A stretch of 6,458 nucleotides of DNA, taken from Zoogloeaceae bacterium. GTDB lineage: Bacteria > Pseudomonadota > Gammaproteobacteria > Burkholderiales > Rhodocyclaceae. Location: contig JAIRZG010000043.1 of assembly GCA_031267345.1 (NCBI GenBank), forward strand, positions 1 to 6,458, given 5' to 3'. The notes under the pieces are model-generated. The model did not search any database, was not told the origin of the DNA, and worked only from the letters and a program-made list of their open reading frames with translations. The stretch's first letter is position 1. Each line of letters opens with the position of its first letter. The position numbers and the translations under genes are program-made. This document shows positions 1-6,180 of the stretch, piece by piece.

Positions 1-111
1 GGAGAAGCATCGAAGGTTATGGAAGAACTGCGAGCGCAAACTCAACACCAGCTTGCAGTTCATCCATATGGCTTTCTTGGCGTTACTGCTCAAAAGATCA
101 TGAACAGGCTC
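1..111 (+). mobile_element. Right end of an IS5-family insertion sequence
   Basis: The window opens inside an insertion sequence. The transposase reading frame ends at 101-103, and the sequence ATGAACAGGCTC (100-111) overlaps and follows it. That tip resembles the GAGCCTGTTCAT-type terminal inverted repeats of IS5-family elements read from the other side. TTA (112-114) directly after the tip fits the TNA target duplication described for IS1031/ISL2-type members. The left end lies outside the window, so the inverted repeat and the duplication cannot be confirmed. The exact boundary is inferred. Confidence 0.6.
2..103 (+). CDS. IS5-family transposase, C-terminal fragment (cut by window edge)
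   Basis: The frame is open from base 2 and reads EKHRRLWKNCERKL, then a hydrophobic helix LQFIHMAFLALLLKRS, ending at TGA 101-103. This resembles the extreme C-terminus of IS5-family DDE transposases. In that family a basic RRL(W)KNCERK stretch follows the last catalytic Glu region, and the protein ends in an amphipathic helix. Only 33 codons are visible. The catalytic residues lie upstream of the window, so I cannot say whether the enzyme is intact. The stop codon sits inside the presumed terminal repeat, which is common in compact insertion sequences. Confidence 0.6.
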   Translation, partial: EKHRRLWKNCERKLNTSLQFIHMAFLALLLKRS

Positions 112-153
112 TTATTCCCCTGATAAGCGGGCGTAGAACGGGTCACGCTTCAT
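112..153 (-). pseudogene. 5' stub of a gene interrupted by the IS5-family insertion
   Basis: On the minus strand an ATG at 153 opens a frame reading MKRDPFYARLSGE. It meets TAA exactly where the insertion sequence begins (112-114). It starts 34 bases after the mutase stop codon on the same strand, the spacing expected of the next gene in an operon. The peptide resembles the N-terminus of a family of hypothetical proteins starting MKRDPFY that I recall only loosely, possibly nuclease-like. It does not look like the start of MeaB, a usual neighbour of this mutase. No convincing ribosome-binding site is seen, only a GGCGG about four bases before ATG. A 14-codon frame can arise by chance, so this is a plausible gene remnant rather than a certain one. 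Confidence 0.35.
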
Positions 154-187
154 CGATCCGCCGCTATGCCTGACAAATACCGTTTTT

Positions 188-2338
188 CTACGCTCCGGCC
201 TTCCGGATTTCTTCCAGCACCTTTCTTGCCGAATCCTCGATGCGCGAACCCGGTCCGAAGATGGCTCTTGCGCCTGCCGCATAGAGAAAATCGTAGTCCT
301 GCGCCGGAATCACGCCGCCCGCGAAAACCACGATGTCATCCGCGCCTTCGGCTTTCAGGGCTTTGACCAACGCGGGCAGCAGGGTTTTGTGTCCGGCGGC
401 AAGCGAAGATACGCCCACGGCATGAACATCGTTTTCCACCGCCTGACGCGCGGCTTCTTCCGGCGTCTGGAAGAGCGGCCCCATATCAATGTCAAAACCC
501 AGGTCGGCATAGGCGGTCGCCACCACCTTCGCGCCCCGATCGTGACCATCCTGTCCCAGCTTGGCGATCATGATGCGCGGACGGCGGCCTTCGGTTTCGG
601 CGAAAGCCGCTACTTCCGCCTTCAAACCCTCCCAATTGCCCTCGCCTTCCACCACACCGCCATAGACGCCGGAAATGGTCTGGTTGTTGGCGCGAAAGCG
701 GTTGAATACTTTTTCCAGCGCATCCGACACTTCGCCCACCGTGGCGCGCAAACGCACGGCCTTCACCGTCAAATCCAGCAGATTTCCTTCCCTTGTATCT
801 GCGCAGCGGGTCAAGGCGGCGAGCGCCGCTTCCACGGCTGCCGTGTCGCGCGTGGCGCGGATTTTTTGCAAGCGGGCAATCTGCGCCTCGCGCACCGCGT
901 GATTGTCGATGTCGAGAATGTCAATCGCGTCTTCCCTGGCGAGCTTGTATTTATTGACGCCGACAATCACGTCCCTGCCGGAATCAATGCGCGCCTGCTT
1001 GTCGGCGGAGCAGGTTTCCACCTGCATTTTCGCCCAGCCGGATTCCACGGCCTTGGTCATGCCGCCCATCGCCTCGATTTCTTCGATGATGCCCCACGCC
1101 TTGTCCGCCATGTCCTGCGTCAGTTTTTCCATCATGTAGGAGCCTGCCCAAGGATCGACCACATTACAGATATGCGTTTCTTCCTGAATAATCAGTTGCG
1201 TGTTGCGGGCGATGCGCGCGGAAAATTCCGTCGGCAGGGCAATCGCCTCGTCCAGCGCGTTGGTGTGCAGGGATTGCGTACCGCCGAATACCGCCGCCAT
1301 CGCCTCAATGGTGGTGCGAACGACGTTGTTGTACGGATCCTGCTCGGTCAGCGACCAGCCGGAGGTCTGGCAGTGGGTTCTGAGCATCATGGATTTGGCG
1401 TTCTGCGCGCCAAAGCCCGACATGATGCGATGCCAGAGCAGCCGCGCCGCCCGCATCTTGGCGATTTCGAGATAAAAATTCATCCCCACGCCCCAAAAGA
1501 AGGACAGGCGACCGGCGAAGGCGTCCACATCCATGCCGGAGGCCACGCCGATTCGCACATACTCCATGCCATCGGCAAGGGTAAAGGCGAGTTCAATCGC
1601 CTGATTCGCGCCCGCTTCCTGAATGTGGTAGCCGGAAATGGAAATGGAATTGAACTTCGGCATGTTCGCCGCCGTGTAGGCGAAAATGTCGGCGATGATT
1701 TTCATCGACGGCTTGGGCGGATAAATATAGGTGTTCCGCACCATGAATTCCTTGAGGATGTCATTCTGGATGGTGCCGGAAAGCTGCGCCTGCGCCACGC
1801 CCTGTTCTTCCGCCGCGACGATGTAGCCCGCAAGAATGGGCAGCACCGCGCCATTCATGGTCATGGAAACGGAAATTTTTTCGAGCGGAATGCCGTCGAA
1901 CAGAATTTTCATGTCCTCGACAGAATCAATCGCCACGCCCGCCTTGCCCACATCGCCCAACACGCGCGGATTGTCGGAGTCATAGCCCCGGTGCGTCGCC
2001 AGATCGAAGGCCACGGAAACGCCCTGACCGCCCGCCGCCAGCGCCTTGCGATAAAAGGCGTTCGAGGCCTCGGCAGTGGAAAATCCGGCGTACTGGCGAA
2101 TCGTCCACGGCTTGACCGCGTACATGGTTGGCTGCGGCCCGCGCAGATAGGGCGCGAACCCCGGCAGGGTGTCGGCGTGTTCCAGCGCCGCGACATCCTG
2201 CCGCGTATACAAGGGTTTGACCGTCAATCCCTCTGGCGTCTGCCAGTTGAGGTTTTCCAGCGCCCCGCCTTTGGCCTGTTTCAAGGCGGCGGCTTCCCAG
2301 GCAGCAATTTGATCTGAATTTTTGAAGGTTTCGGACAT
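188..2338 (-). CDS. scpA: Methylmalonyl-CoA mutase, adenosylcobalamin-dependent, single-chain form
   Basis: This cytoplasmic enzyme interconverts succinyl-CoA and (R)-methylmalonyl-CoA, linking propionyl-CoA metabolism to the TCA cycle. The product is 716 residues, matching the single-chain homodimeric type (E. coli ScpA/Sbm is about 714). An N-terminal TIM barrel covers roughly residues 30-560. It contains PWTIRQYAGF (77-86), whose Tyr83 corresponds to active-site Tyr89 of the Propionibacterium enzyme. Arg201 (MVRNTYI) and His238 (SGYHIQEAG) correspond to Arg207 and His244. The C-terminal B12-binding domain (about 585-716) has DGHDRG (597-602), with His599 as the cobalt ligand, then SSL (643-645) and AGGVIP (673-678). 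The start at 2338 is chosen over an in-frame ATG at 2392. Only 2338 has a Shine-Dalgarno-like GGAG (nine bases upstream), and the 18 extra residues look unrelated to the family. Position 76 is Lys where the Propionibacterium enzyme has CoA-contacting Arg82. No meaB chaperone gene is visible nearby. Confidence 0.97.
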   Translation of the reverse strand: MSETFKNSDQIAAWEAAALKQAKGGALENLNWQTPEGLTVKPLYTRQDVAALEHADTLPGFAPYLRGPQPTMYAVKPWTIRQYAGFSTAEASNAFYRKALAAGGQGVSVAFDLATHRGYDSDNPRVLGDVGKAGVAIDSVEDMKILFDGIPLEKISVSMTMNGAVLPILAGYIVAAEEQGVAQAQLSGTIQNDILKEFMVRNTYIYPPKPSMKIIADIFAYTAANMPKFNSISISGYHIQEAGANQAIELAFTLADGMEYVRIGVASGMDVDAFAGRLSFFWGVGMNFYLEIAKMRAARLLWHRIMSGFGAQNAKSMMLRTHCQTSGWSLTEQDPYNNVVRTTIEAMAAVFGGTQSLHTNALDEAIALPTEFSARIARNTQLIIQEETHICNVVDPWAGSYMMEKLTQDMADKAWGIIEEIEAMGGMTKAVESGWAKMQVETCSADKQARIDSGRDVIVGVNKYKLAREDAIDILDIDNHAVREAQIARLQKIRATRDTAAVEAALAALTRCADTREGNLLDLTVKAVRLRATVGEVSDALEKVFNRFRANNQTISGVYGGVVEGEGNWEGLKAEVAAFAETEGRRPRIMIAKLGQDGHDRGAKVVATAYADLGFDIDMGPLFQTPEEAARQAVENDVHAVGVSSLAAGHKTLLPALVKALKAEGADDIVVFAGGVIPAQDYDFLYAAGARAIFGPGSRIEDSARKVLEEIRKAGA

Positions 2339-2407
2339 GGCGTTACGCTCCGTCTGTCTGTATGAATGCACGTCCCCGACGGGTTCGCCCAACGTGGAAA
2401 GTCCCGG

Positions 2408-2437
2408 ATATTACTTTGTAAACAACACCCAACGCAA
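2408..2437 (-). promoter_or_regulatory. Possible sigma70-type promoter for the mutase gene
   Basis: Reading leftward, TTGCGT (2437-2432) and TAATAT (2413-2408) are separated by 18 bases and lie about 70 bases before the mutase ATG. The match to TTGACA/TATAAT is partial (four of six in each box). It is supported mainly by its position between the hairpin after the depolymerase gene and the mutase start. The rest of this 221-base gap (2339-2559) shows no gene. Confidence 0.3.
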
Positions 2438-2503
2438 GTTTCTGCCGCACCGCAACATTTTCCGGATTGTTTTACGGAGAGAGGAATCAAATCAGAGGAT
2501 TAT

Positions 2504-2552
2504 GGATTGGCGGGCGCCGGACGCGCGGACCGAAAGCCCGCGCGCCCAATCC
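2504..2552 (-). terminator. GC-rich hairpin after the depolymerase gene
   Basis: Two nested perfect inverted repeats sit 7 bases beyond the depolymerase stop codon. The outer arms are GGATTGG (2504-2510) and CCAATCC (2546-2552). The inner arms are CGCGCGG (2522-2528) and CCGCGCG (2538-2544), with a 9-base loop. The structure should be stable and is placed where a terminator is expected. No run of T follows it in the leftward direction, so it is not a textbook intrinsic terminator. It may instead attenuate transcription or protect the mRNA 3' end. Confidence 0.4.
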
Positions 2553-2559
2553 CTGACAG

Positions 2560-4218
2560 TCATTTCCCTGACGGACAGACGGCGGTGGTGACGGCTCCGT
2601 CCCGCGTTACCGGTTTGCCGCCCTGCATGGAAAAATACGGATCACAGGCGGGTTCCTGCGCGGCGGTAGTGGCGGAAAGGATGGCGGAAGCGCGTTCGTC
2701 ATTTTCCGCCGCGCCGATGGCGACTACTTGATAGTGGTAAGCGGTTTTTTCCTGCAAGCCGTGATCCACGAAACTCACAAAAGGAATATCCGCGCCTTCC
2801 ACCGCGTACAACAGTTGCGCGTCCTCCCCGGTATTCGCTTTGCGCGGCGCGCGCTTCGGCGCTTCCACGCGATACAGCGCGTAACGCACGGCATTGGGCA
2901 CGGTCGGCCAGAGCAGCATGACCTGATCGGAACTGACATCCACTACTTTGAGTTGCGGCGTCTGTTTCAGCCTTGCGGGCGGCGGCGCCTCTTCTGCGGA
3001 CGGCGCGGCGATGGCGTCTATCGCTACGGGCGCACCTTCCGCCGCGTCTTCATCGTCCGCGTGTTCCGCGCTGGCTGCCAATGCTTGCGCCATGCGCCAG
3101 ACGGCGGCGATCTGCGCGCCCTGTTGCGTGGCGTAATGTCCGGCTTTTTTATCACCCGTGTCGTTATAGCCCCACCAATCCCAGCATCCATTGGGATTCA
3201 GTGGCTGCAAGCCGATTGCCGCCAATGCCAGAGAGGTTCTGGCGGCTTGCGGGTAGAGAATGACAAGATGATTTTTTTCCGCCCATTCATTGAATCCCGC
3301 GCCCTTAACAAACGCCAGGTCGATGTTTTCCGCACCCTGCTGACAGCCGTGGAAGGCGATATGCAAACGGCACGACTCGCCGTTCCTGCAGGCGGGCGGC
3401 ACGTAGAGATAGCCGGTATCGGCCATGGAGACGCGAATGGGGGCAACATCGTCTTCCTCATCCAGCAGGGTGTAATACGCCTGATTGAAGGCAAGGATTT
3501 CGCCCTTCAAATCCTTGCTGACGGTATGCTTCAGCGGGCCGTAAAAGAATTGCAGGGCGGAAGCGGCGGCATCATAAGCAGTCTTGCCGACAATGCAGGT
3601 ATTGATGAAGTTGCCGCCCGTTTCCGAACAGGCATTGCATTGACCCGTATTCGCCTTGCAACTGGCGGAAATCTGCGCGTGCGCGGCGGGCAGTTCATGT
3701 TTGTAGAATAGCTGACCGTCATTTTCCAGGAACGCGCGGTAATACGTCTGCACGGCGGCGCTGACCGGAGCCTTGACAACGCCATCGTTATAGCCGTGGA
3801 AAATCCAGACTTTTTGTCGCGCCAGATCGCTCACCGGATCAATCAGGCCGCGTCCGGCCCAGCTTTCAGTGGCGTTACGCATGATGTCCATGTCTTCCTG
3901 CGTGATGGGCGCAACGCCAAAAGCCGGATCGCCCTGCATACAGCGGGCGATGGCTTTACCAACCGCCGCGCCGTTCCACGAGGCTTCTCCGGCGCAAAAA
4001 TAAGGGCCGCCGGCGGTTGAGGCCACACCCTTGATTGCGCTGGAATGCGCCACCGCCAGTTGCACCGCCATGAACGCGCCGGAAGAAATGCCCGACACCG
4101 TGGTCTCGCGCAAATCCAGATTCAGTTGCGGCAGAAATTCATCAGCTTTGGCGCAGGCGGACAACGACAAGACGCCCAGCAAACACAGGACGCGCCAGTG
4201 GAAATGAAGGGATGGCAT
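2560..4218 (-). CDS. phaZ: Exported PHB depolymerase-type esterase with C-terminal fibronectin III domain
   Basis: A predicted alpha/beta-hydrolase of 552 residues that hydrolyses poly(3-hydroxybutyrate)-type polyesters or oligomers outside the cytoplasm. The N-terminus has a hydrophobic segment ending LSAC, a lipobox with Cys22. Cleavage after AKA (residue 25) by signal peptidase I is the alternative. The lipase box GISSG (43-47) puts the nucleophile at Ser45. Likely triad partners are Asp145 (HGYNDGVV) and His180 (AAHAQ). This S-D-H order and spacing match the circularly permuted type 2 depolymerases such as that of Penicillium funiculosum. HGCQQG (290-295) and the Trp-rich NPNGCWDWWGY (341-351) are also family hallmarks. 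An acidic, Ala/Pro-rich linker (385-420) leads to a fibronectin III-like domain (about 420-520). A short tail follows with Cys525 and Cys548. At least ten further cysteines suit disulfides outside the cytoplasm. The start is supported by AAAGGAGA six bases upstream. It lies 30 bases after the DUF3334 gene, probably in the same transcript. Substrate is inferred from family. Confidence 0.88.
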   Translation of the reverse strand: MPSLHFHWRVLCLLGVLSLSACAKADEFLPQLNLDLRETTVSGISSGAFMAVQLAVAHSSAIKGVASTAGGPYFCAGEASWNGAAVGKAIARCMQGDPAFGVAPITQEDMDIMRNATESWAGRGLIDPVSDLARQKVWIFHGYNDGVVKAPVSAAVQTYYRAFLENDGQLFYKHELPAAHAQISASCKANTGQCNACSETGGNFINTCIVGKTAYDAAASALQFFYGPLKHTVSKDLKGEILAFNQAYYTLLDEEDDVAPIRVSMADTGYLYVPPACRNGESCRLHIAFHGCQQGAENIDLAFVKGAGFNEWAEKNHLVILYPQAARTSLALAAIGLQPLNPNGCWDWWGYNDTGDKKAGHYATQQGAQIAAVWRMAQALAASAEHADDEDAAEGAPVAIDAIAAPSAEEAPPPARLKQTPQLKVVDVSSDQVMLLWPTVPNAVRYALYRVEAPKRAPRKANTGEDAQLLYAVEGADIPFVSFVDHGLQEKTAYHYQVVAIGAAENDERASAILSATTAAQEPACDPYFSMQGGKPVTRDGAVTTAVCPSGK

Positions 4219-4248
4219 GGTGATTCTCCTTTGTAATAATCGTTCTTT

Positions 4249-4947
4249 TCACATGCCCAGGGATTTGAGCAAATCTTCCTGCGCGCTGCCCGCGCTGGCG
4301 TCCGCCTTGCCGTTGCCCGCGTCGGCGGCTTGCGCGAACAGATCGTCGGCGCTGGCTTCCGCTTCGACGGGCGCGTCCTTGCGCAAGGGGATGAATTCAG
4401 TGCGGTCTATGGCCAGTTCCAGATAAAAAATATTGTTGTGTTCGGTATAGAAGGTGACGCGCCGCGCCTCCGGCTGATCCAGATTGGTGTCGACGCTCAG
4501 CATCACCTGCTTGTTGAGCGCCAGCATCTTGGGCTGATTCTGGGTGATGTGGGTTTGCAATTCACGCGCCACCTTGCCGGTGAAATCGCCGACAATCTGG
4601 TTCATCAGTTCGCCCATGACGTTGCTGACCTCATCCGAGGTATGGCTGCCAGCCAGATCAGACTTGCTCATGCCCATGCTGAGCAGGTAGCTTTCATAAA
4701 GCTCCATCGCGGCGGCGGCGGAAAAATTGAGGACCACCAAGCCGGAAAAGCCGCCGTCGAACAGCACGAAGCAGCCGATGTCCGGCTTCAGACAGGTTTT
4801 GTGGATGCGCTGCACCATGCCGGAATAGCGAATCTGTCCATGCGTCGCCATCGCCAGCACCTTGCTGACCGAATCGCAGAGGCTGACCAGAATCTCCTCC
4901 GTACCGTACACGGTTTCCCCGTCCGCTGTCGCTGTCTGCGCGTTCAT
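4249..4947 (-). CDS. DUF3334 protein with CheC/CheX-like signature
   Basis: A soluble protein of 232 residues with no signal peptide or membrane segment. Residues about 15-190 match my memory of DUF3334, including KTCLKPDIGCFVLFDGGFSG (50-69), SDEVSNVMGELMNQIVGDFTG (104-124) and a conserved SVDTNLD (151-157). The segment around 113-139 fits the CheC/CheX/FliY phosphatase signature E-x2-N-x22-P: Glu113, Asn116 and Pro139 have exactly that spacing. The Asp/Ser that normally precedes Glu by four is Asn109 here. This suggests a CheX-like fold, possibly acting on a phosphorylated response regulator, but the function is not known. Residues 191-232 form an Ala/acidic tail ending EDLLKSLGM, outside the conserved core. 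The start at 4947 is preceded by GGA at usual distance. No chemotaxis or flagellar genes are in view. It precedes the depolymerase gene by 30 bases on the same strand and is divergent from yqjD. Confidence 0.82.
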   Translation of the reverse strand: MNAQTATADGETVYGTEEILVSLCDSVSKVLAMATHGQIRYSGMVQRIHKTCLKPDIGCFVLFDGGFSGLVVLNFSAAAAMELYESYLLSMGMSKSDLAGSHTSDEVSNVMGELMNQIVGDFTGKVARELQTHITQNQPKMLALNKQVMLSVDTNLDQPEARRVTFYTEHNNIFYLELAIDRTEFIPLRKDAPVEAEASADDLFAQAADAGNGKADASAGSAQEDLLKSLGM

Positions 4948-4973
4948 GTCGTTTTTCCGAGTCGCCCAAAGAC

Positions 4974-4994
4974 GTCATTATTGATCAAGATGAC
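4974..4994. promoter_or_regulatory. Dyad in the divergent intergenic region, possible operator
   Basis: GTCAT (4974-4978) and ATGAC (4990-4994) flank a perfect 8-base palindrome TTGATCAA (4981-4988). The outer arms are one base out of register. The dyad lies 27 bases before the DUF3334 start, in the 211-base region (4948-5158) shared with yqjD, where a regulator could control either direction. On the minus strand a consensus -35-like TTGACA (5025-5020) lies upstream, but no good -10 follows at the right spacing. The remainder of this region shows no gene. Confidence 0.25.
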
Positions 4995-5158
4995 AGGGGC
5001 AGAAAAATTTTGCGGCAATTGTCAACACCCGCCATTGCCCTTCGCAGAAACACGCCATCCGCAAGGACGCATTGCTTTCCTGCGGGTAAGAAGTTAACCT
5101 TCCACCTGTTTTTCGGGTTTCATCGTTCATTGTGTTTTTTATTCAAAGAGGTTTCACC

Positions 5159-5473
5159 ATGTCACAAACTGTTCCTGTCTCCAACAAAGACAAACTGGTC
5201 ACTGATCTGAAAGCTGTGGTTGCGGACGCGGAAGATATTTTGAAGAGCACCGCCGATATTGCAGGCGAGAAGGTGGCGAGCGCGCGGCAAAAAATTGAAG
5301 CGCGCCTGAAAGACGCCAGACTGCGTCTGGAAGACGCGGAAGCGGTGCTGGTCGACAAGACCCGCGCCTGCGCGCGCGCAACGGATGATTTTGTGCATGA
5401 GGAACCATGGAAAGCCGTGGGGGTGGCGGCCTTTCTGGGCGTGACGTTGGGCGTCCTGATCGGTCGCCGCTGA
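5159..5473 (+). CDS. yqjD: DUF883 (YqjD/ElaB-type) C-tail-anchored membrane protein
   Basis: A 104-residue protein. Residues about 8-85 are a long charged helix of coiled-coil type with many Ala, Lys, Asp and Glu. A short C-terminal membrane segment follows, PWKAVGVAAFLGVTLGVLIGRR (about 83-104), ending in the GRR typical of DUF883. In E. coli, YqjD, ElaB and YgaM are inner-membrane proteins reported to bind ribosomes in stationary phase. The same role here is inferred from family and from the yqjE-yqjK neighbours. The start at 5159 is chosen over an in-frame ATG at 5132 because AAGAGG lies seven bases upstream of it. The preceding residues (MFFIQRGFT) look like translated leader. Confidence 0.9.
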   Translation: MSQTVPVSNKDKLVTDLKAVVADAEDILKSTADIAGEKVASARQKIEARLKDARLRLEDAEAVLVDKTRACARATDDFVHEEPWKAVGVAAFLGVTLGVLIGRR

Positions 5474-5476
5474 TTC

Positions 5477-5893
5477 ATGCGCGATAAACCGGGGTTTTTC
5501 CAGACGCTCAAACGCCTGCTGCGTGATCTGCTGGAAATCGGGCAGACGCGCCTGGCGCTACTCGCAAACGAGGCGGAAGAAGAAAAAATCCGTCTCGTGC
5601 GTATTTTTGCTTTTTGCATCTTGGCGCTCTTTTGTCTGGGCGTGGGCGTGATGTTGCTGGTAGCGTTTCTGACGCTGCTCTTCTGGGAAAGCCGTTTGTT
5701 GTTGTTGGGCGCGACCTGTCTGGGATTTCTGGCGCTGGCGGTCATCCTGCTCGGGCTATGCCGCGCCAGCTTGCGGCACGGCCCGTTGTTTGCCGCGACG
5801 CTGGCGGAATTGCAGCGCGACATCGCCAGTCTGCGTGACGAACCGATCGCCGCCAGCGAGACCGGAACCCCACATGAATCCCCGACTGCTTGA
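5477..5893 (+). CDS. yqjE: YqjE-type membrane protein (phage holin superfamily 3_6)
   Basis: A 138-residue protein. An amphipathic, charged N-terminus (1-42) contains LLEIGQTRLALLANEAEEE, typical of the YqjE/holin-like family. Two hydrophobic segments follow (about 43-69 and 73-95), then a cytoplasmic-looking C-terminal tail with a predicted helix (about 105-120). Despite the Pfam name, chromosomal members are not phage lysis proteins, and nothing phage-like is nearby. The exact role is unknown. It starts three bases after the yqjD stop and lacks a clear ribosome-binding site, which suggests translational coupling. Its 3' end overlaps yqjK by 20 bases. Confidence 0.88.
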   Translation: MRDKPGFFQTLKRLLRDLLEIGQTRLALLANEAEEEKIRLVRIFAFCILALFCLGVGVMLLVAFLTLLFWESRLLLLGATCLGFLALAVILLGLCRASLRHGPLFAATLAELQRDIASLRDEPIAASETGTPHESPTA

Positions 5894-6179
5894 ACTGCGT
5901 GAAGAGCGCGGTCTGCTGCGCGCGCGTTGCGCCGGACAGCGGCACGCGTTGACGCAGTACGCGCCCGTTCTGGAACAAGCCTGTACGCTGGCGGACAGGG
6001 TGAAAGCCGGTCGGGATTGGGTCAAACGACATCCGGTGCTGGTAGGCGGCGTGGCGGCGCTTCTGGTGCTCGCCAGACCCACGCGCCTGCGCCTGATCTG
6101 GCGTCTGGCGCGCTGGAGCCAGAGTCTGTGGCGCGGCTGGCGCGGCCTGGCCAATCTGCGCGGCAAACTGCCGTTCTAA
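5874..6179 (+). CDS. yqjK: YqjK-like small membrane protein
   Basis: A 101-residue basic protein. The N-terminal helix (MNPRLLELREERGLLRAR) matches the YqjK-like pattern of a leading LLELR-x-RR/ER helix. It is followed by a short hydrophobic segment (about 54-68, HPVLVGGVAALLVL) and an Arg/Trp-rich C-terminal tail (70-98). The start at 5874 gives the usual family length of about 100. An upstream in-frame ATG at 5790 would add 28 residues lying wholly within yqjE and unlike the family. The 20-base overlap with yqjE points to coupled translation. Function is unknown; the conserved order with yqjD and yqjE suggests a shared membrane role. Confidence 0.8.
   Translation: MNPRLLELREERGLLRARCAGQRHALTQYAPVLEQACTLADRVKAGRDWVKRHPVLVGGVAALLVLARPTRLRLIWRLARWSQSLWRGWRGLANLRGKLPF
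6161..6173 (+). terminator. Small hairpin at the yqjK 3' end
   Basis: CGGCA (6161-6165) and TGCCG (6169-6173) form a 5-bp stem with a 3-base loop just before the yqjK stop codon. It is followed by TTCTAA rather than a T run. It could be a remnant terminator whose tail was separated by the insertion sequence that starts here, or simply chance in GC-rich coding DNA. Confidence 0.2.
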
Positions 6180-6180
6180 C

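Noticed and set aside
389..2317. A 642-codon open frame on the plus strand, antisense to the mutase
   Set aside because: It lies wholly inside a well-conserved mutase gene. Its His/Arg/Gly-rich translation resembles no protein I know and is a typical antisense shadow of GC-rich codon use.
2339..2392. An 18-residue N-terminal extension of the mutase from an ATG at 2392
   Set aside because: No ribosome-binding site and no family similarity. The ATG at 2338 has GGAG nine bases upstream.
2415..2422. TTTGTAAA before the mutase, near the TTTGCAAA motif of PccR-type regulators of propionyl-CoA genes
   Set aside because: Only one copy and one mismatch, without the second spaced copy described for PccR sites. 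An 8-base match is expected by chance.
2728..3711. A 327-codon plus-strand frame antisense to the depolymerase gene
   Set aside because: Basic, low-information translation with no domain. The opposite strand has catalytic motifs, a signal peptide and a good ribosome-binding site.
5043..5084. Inverted repeat CGCAGAAA / TTTCCTGCG before yqjD, considered as a leader RNA structure
   Set aside because: It needs a bulge and a loop of 25 bases. No riboswitch-like core is recognisable.
4330..5097. A 255-codon plus-strand frame antisense to the DUF3334 gene
   Set aside because: The DUF3334 frame is strongly family-like. This one has no recognisable motif and runs into the intergenic region.
5143..5823. 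A 226-codon minus-strand frame across yqjD and yqjE
   Set aside because: Ser/Arg-rich shadow of two recognisable membrane-protein genes on the plus strand.
5477..5893. Phage origin suggested by the holin-type family name of yqjE
   Set aside because: Chromosomal YqjE proteins share this Pfam family. The yqjD-E-K order is housekeeping, and no phage genes are nearby.
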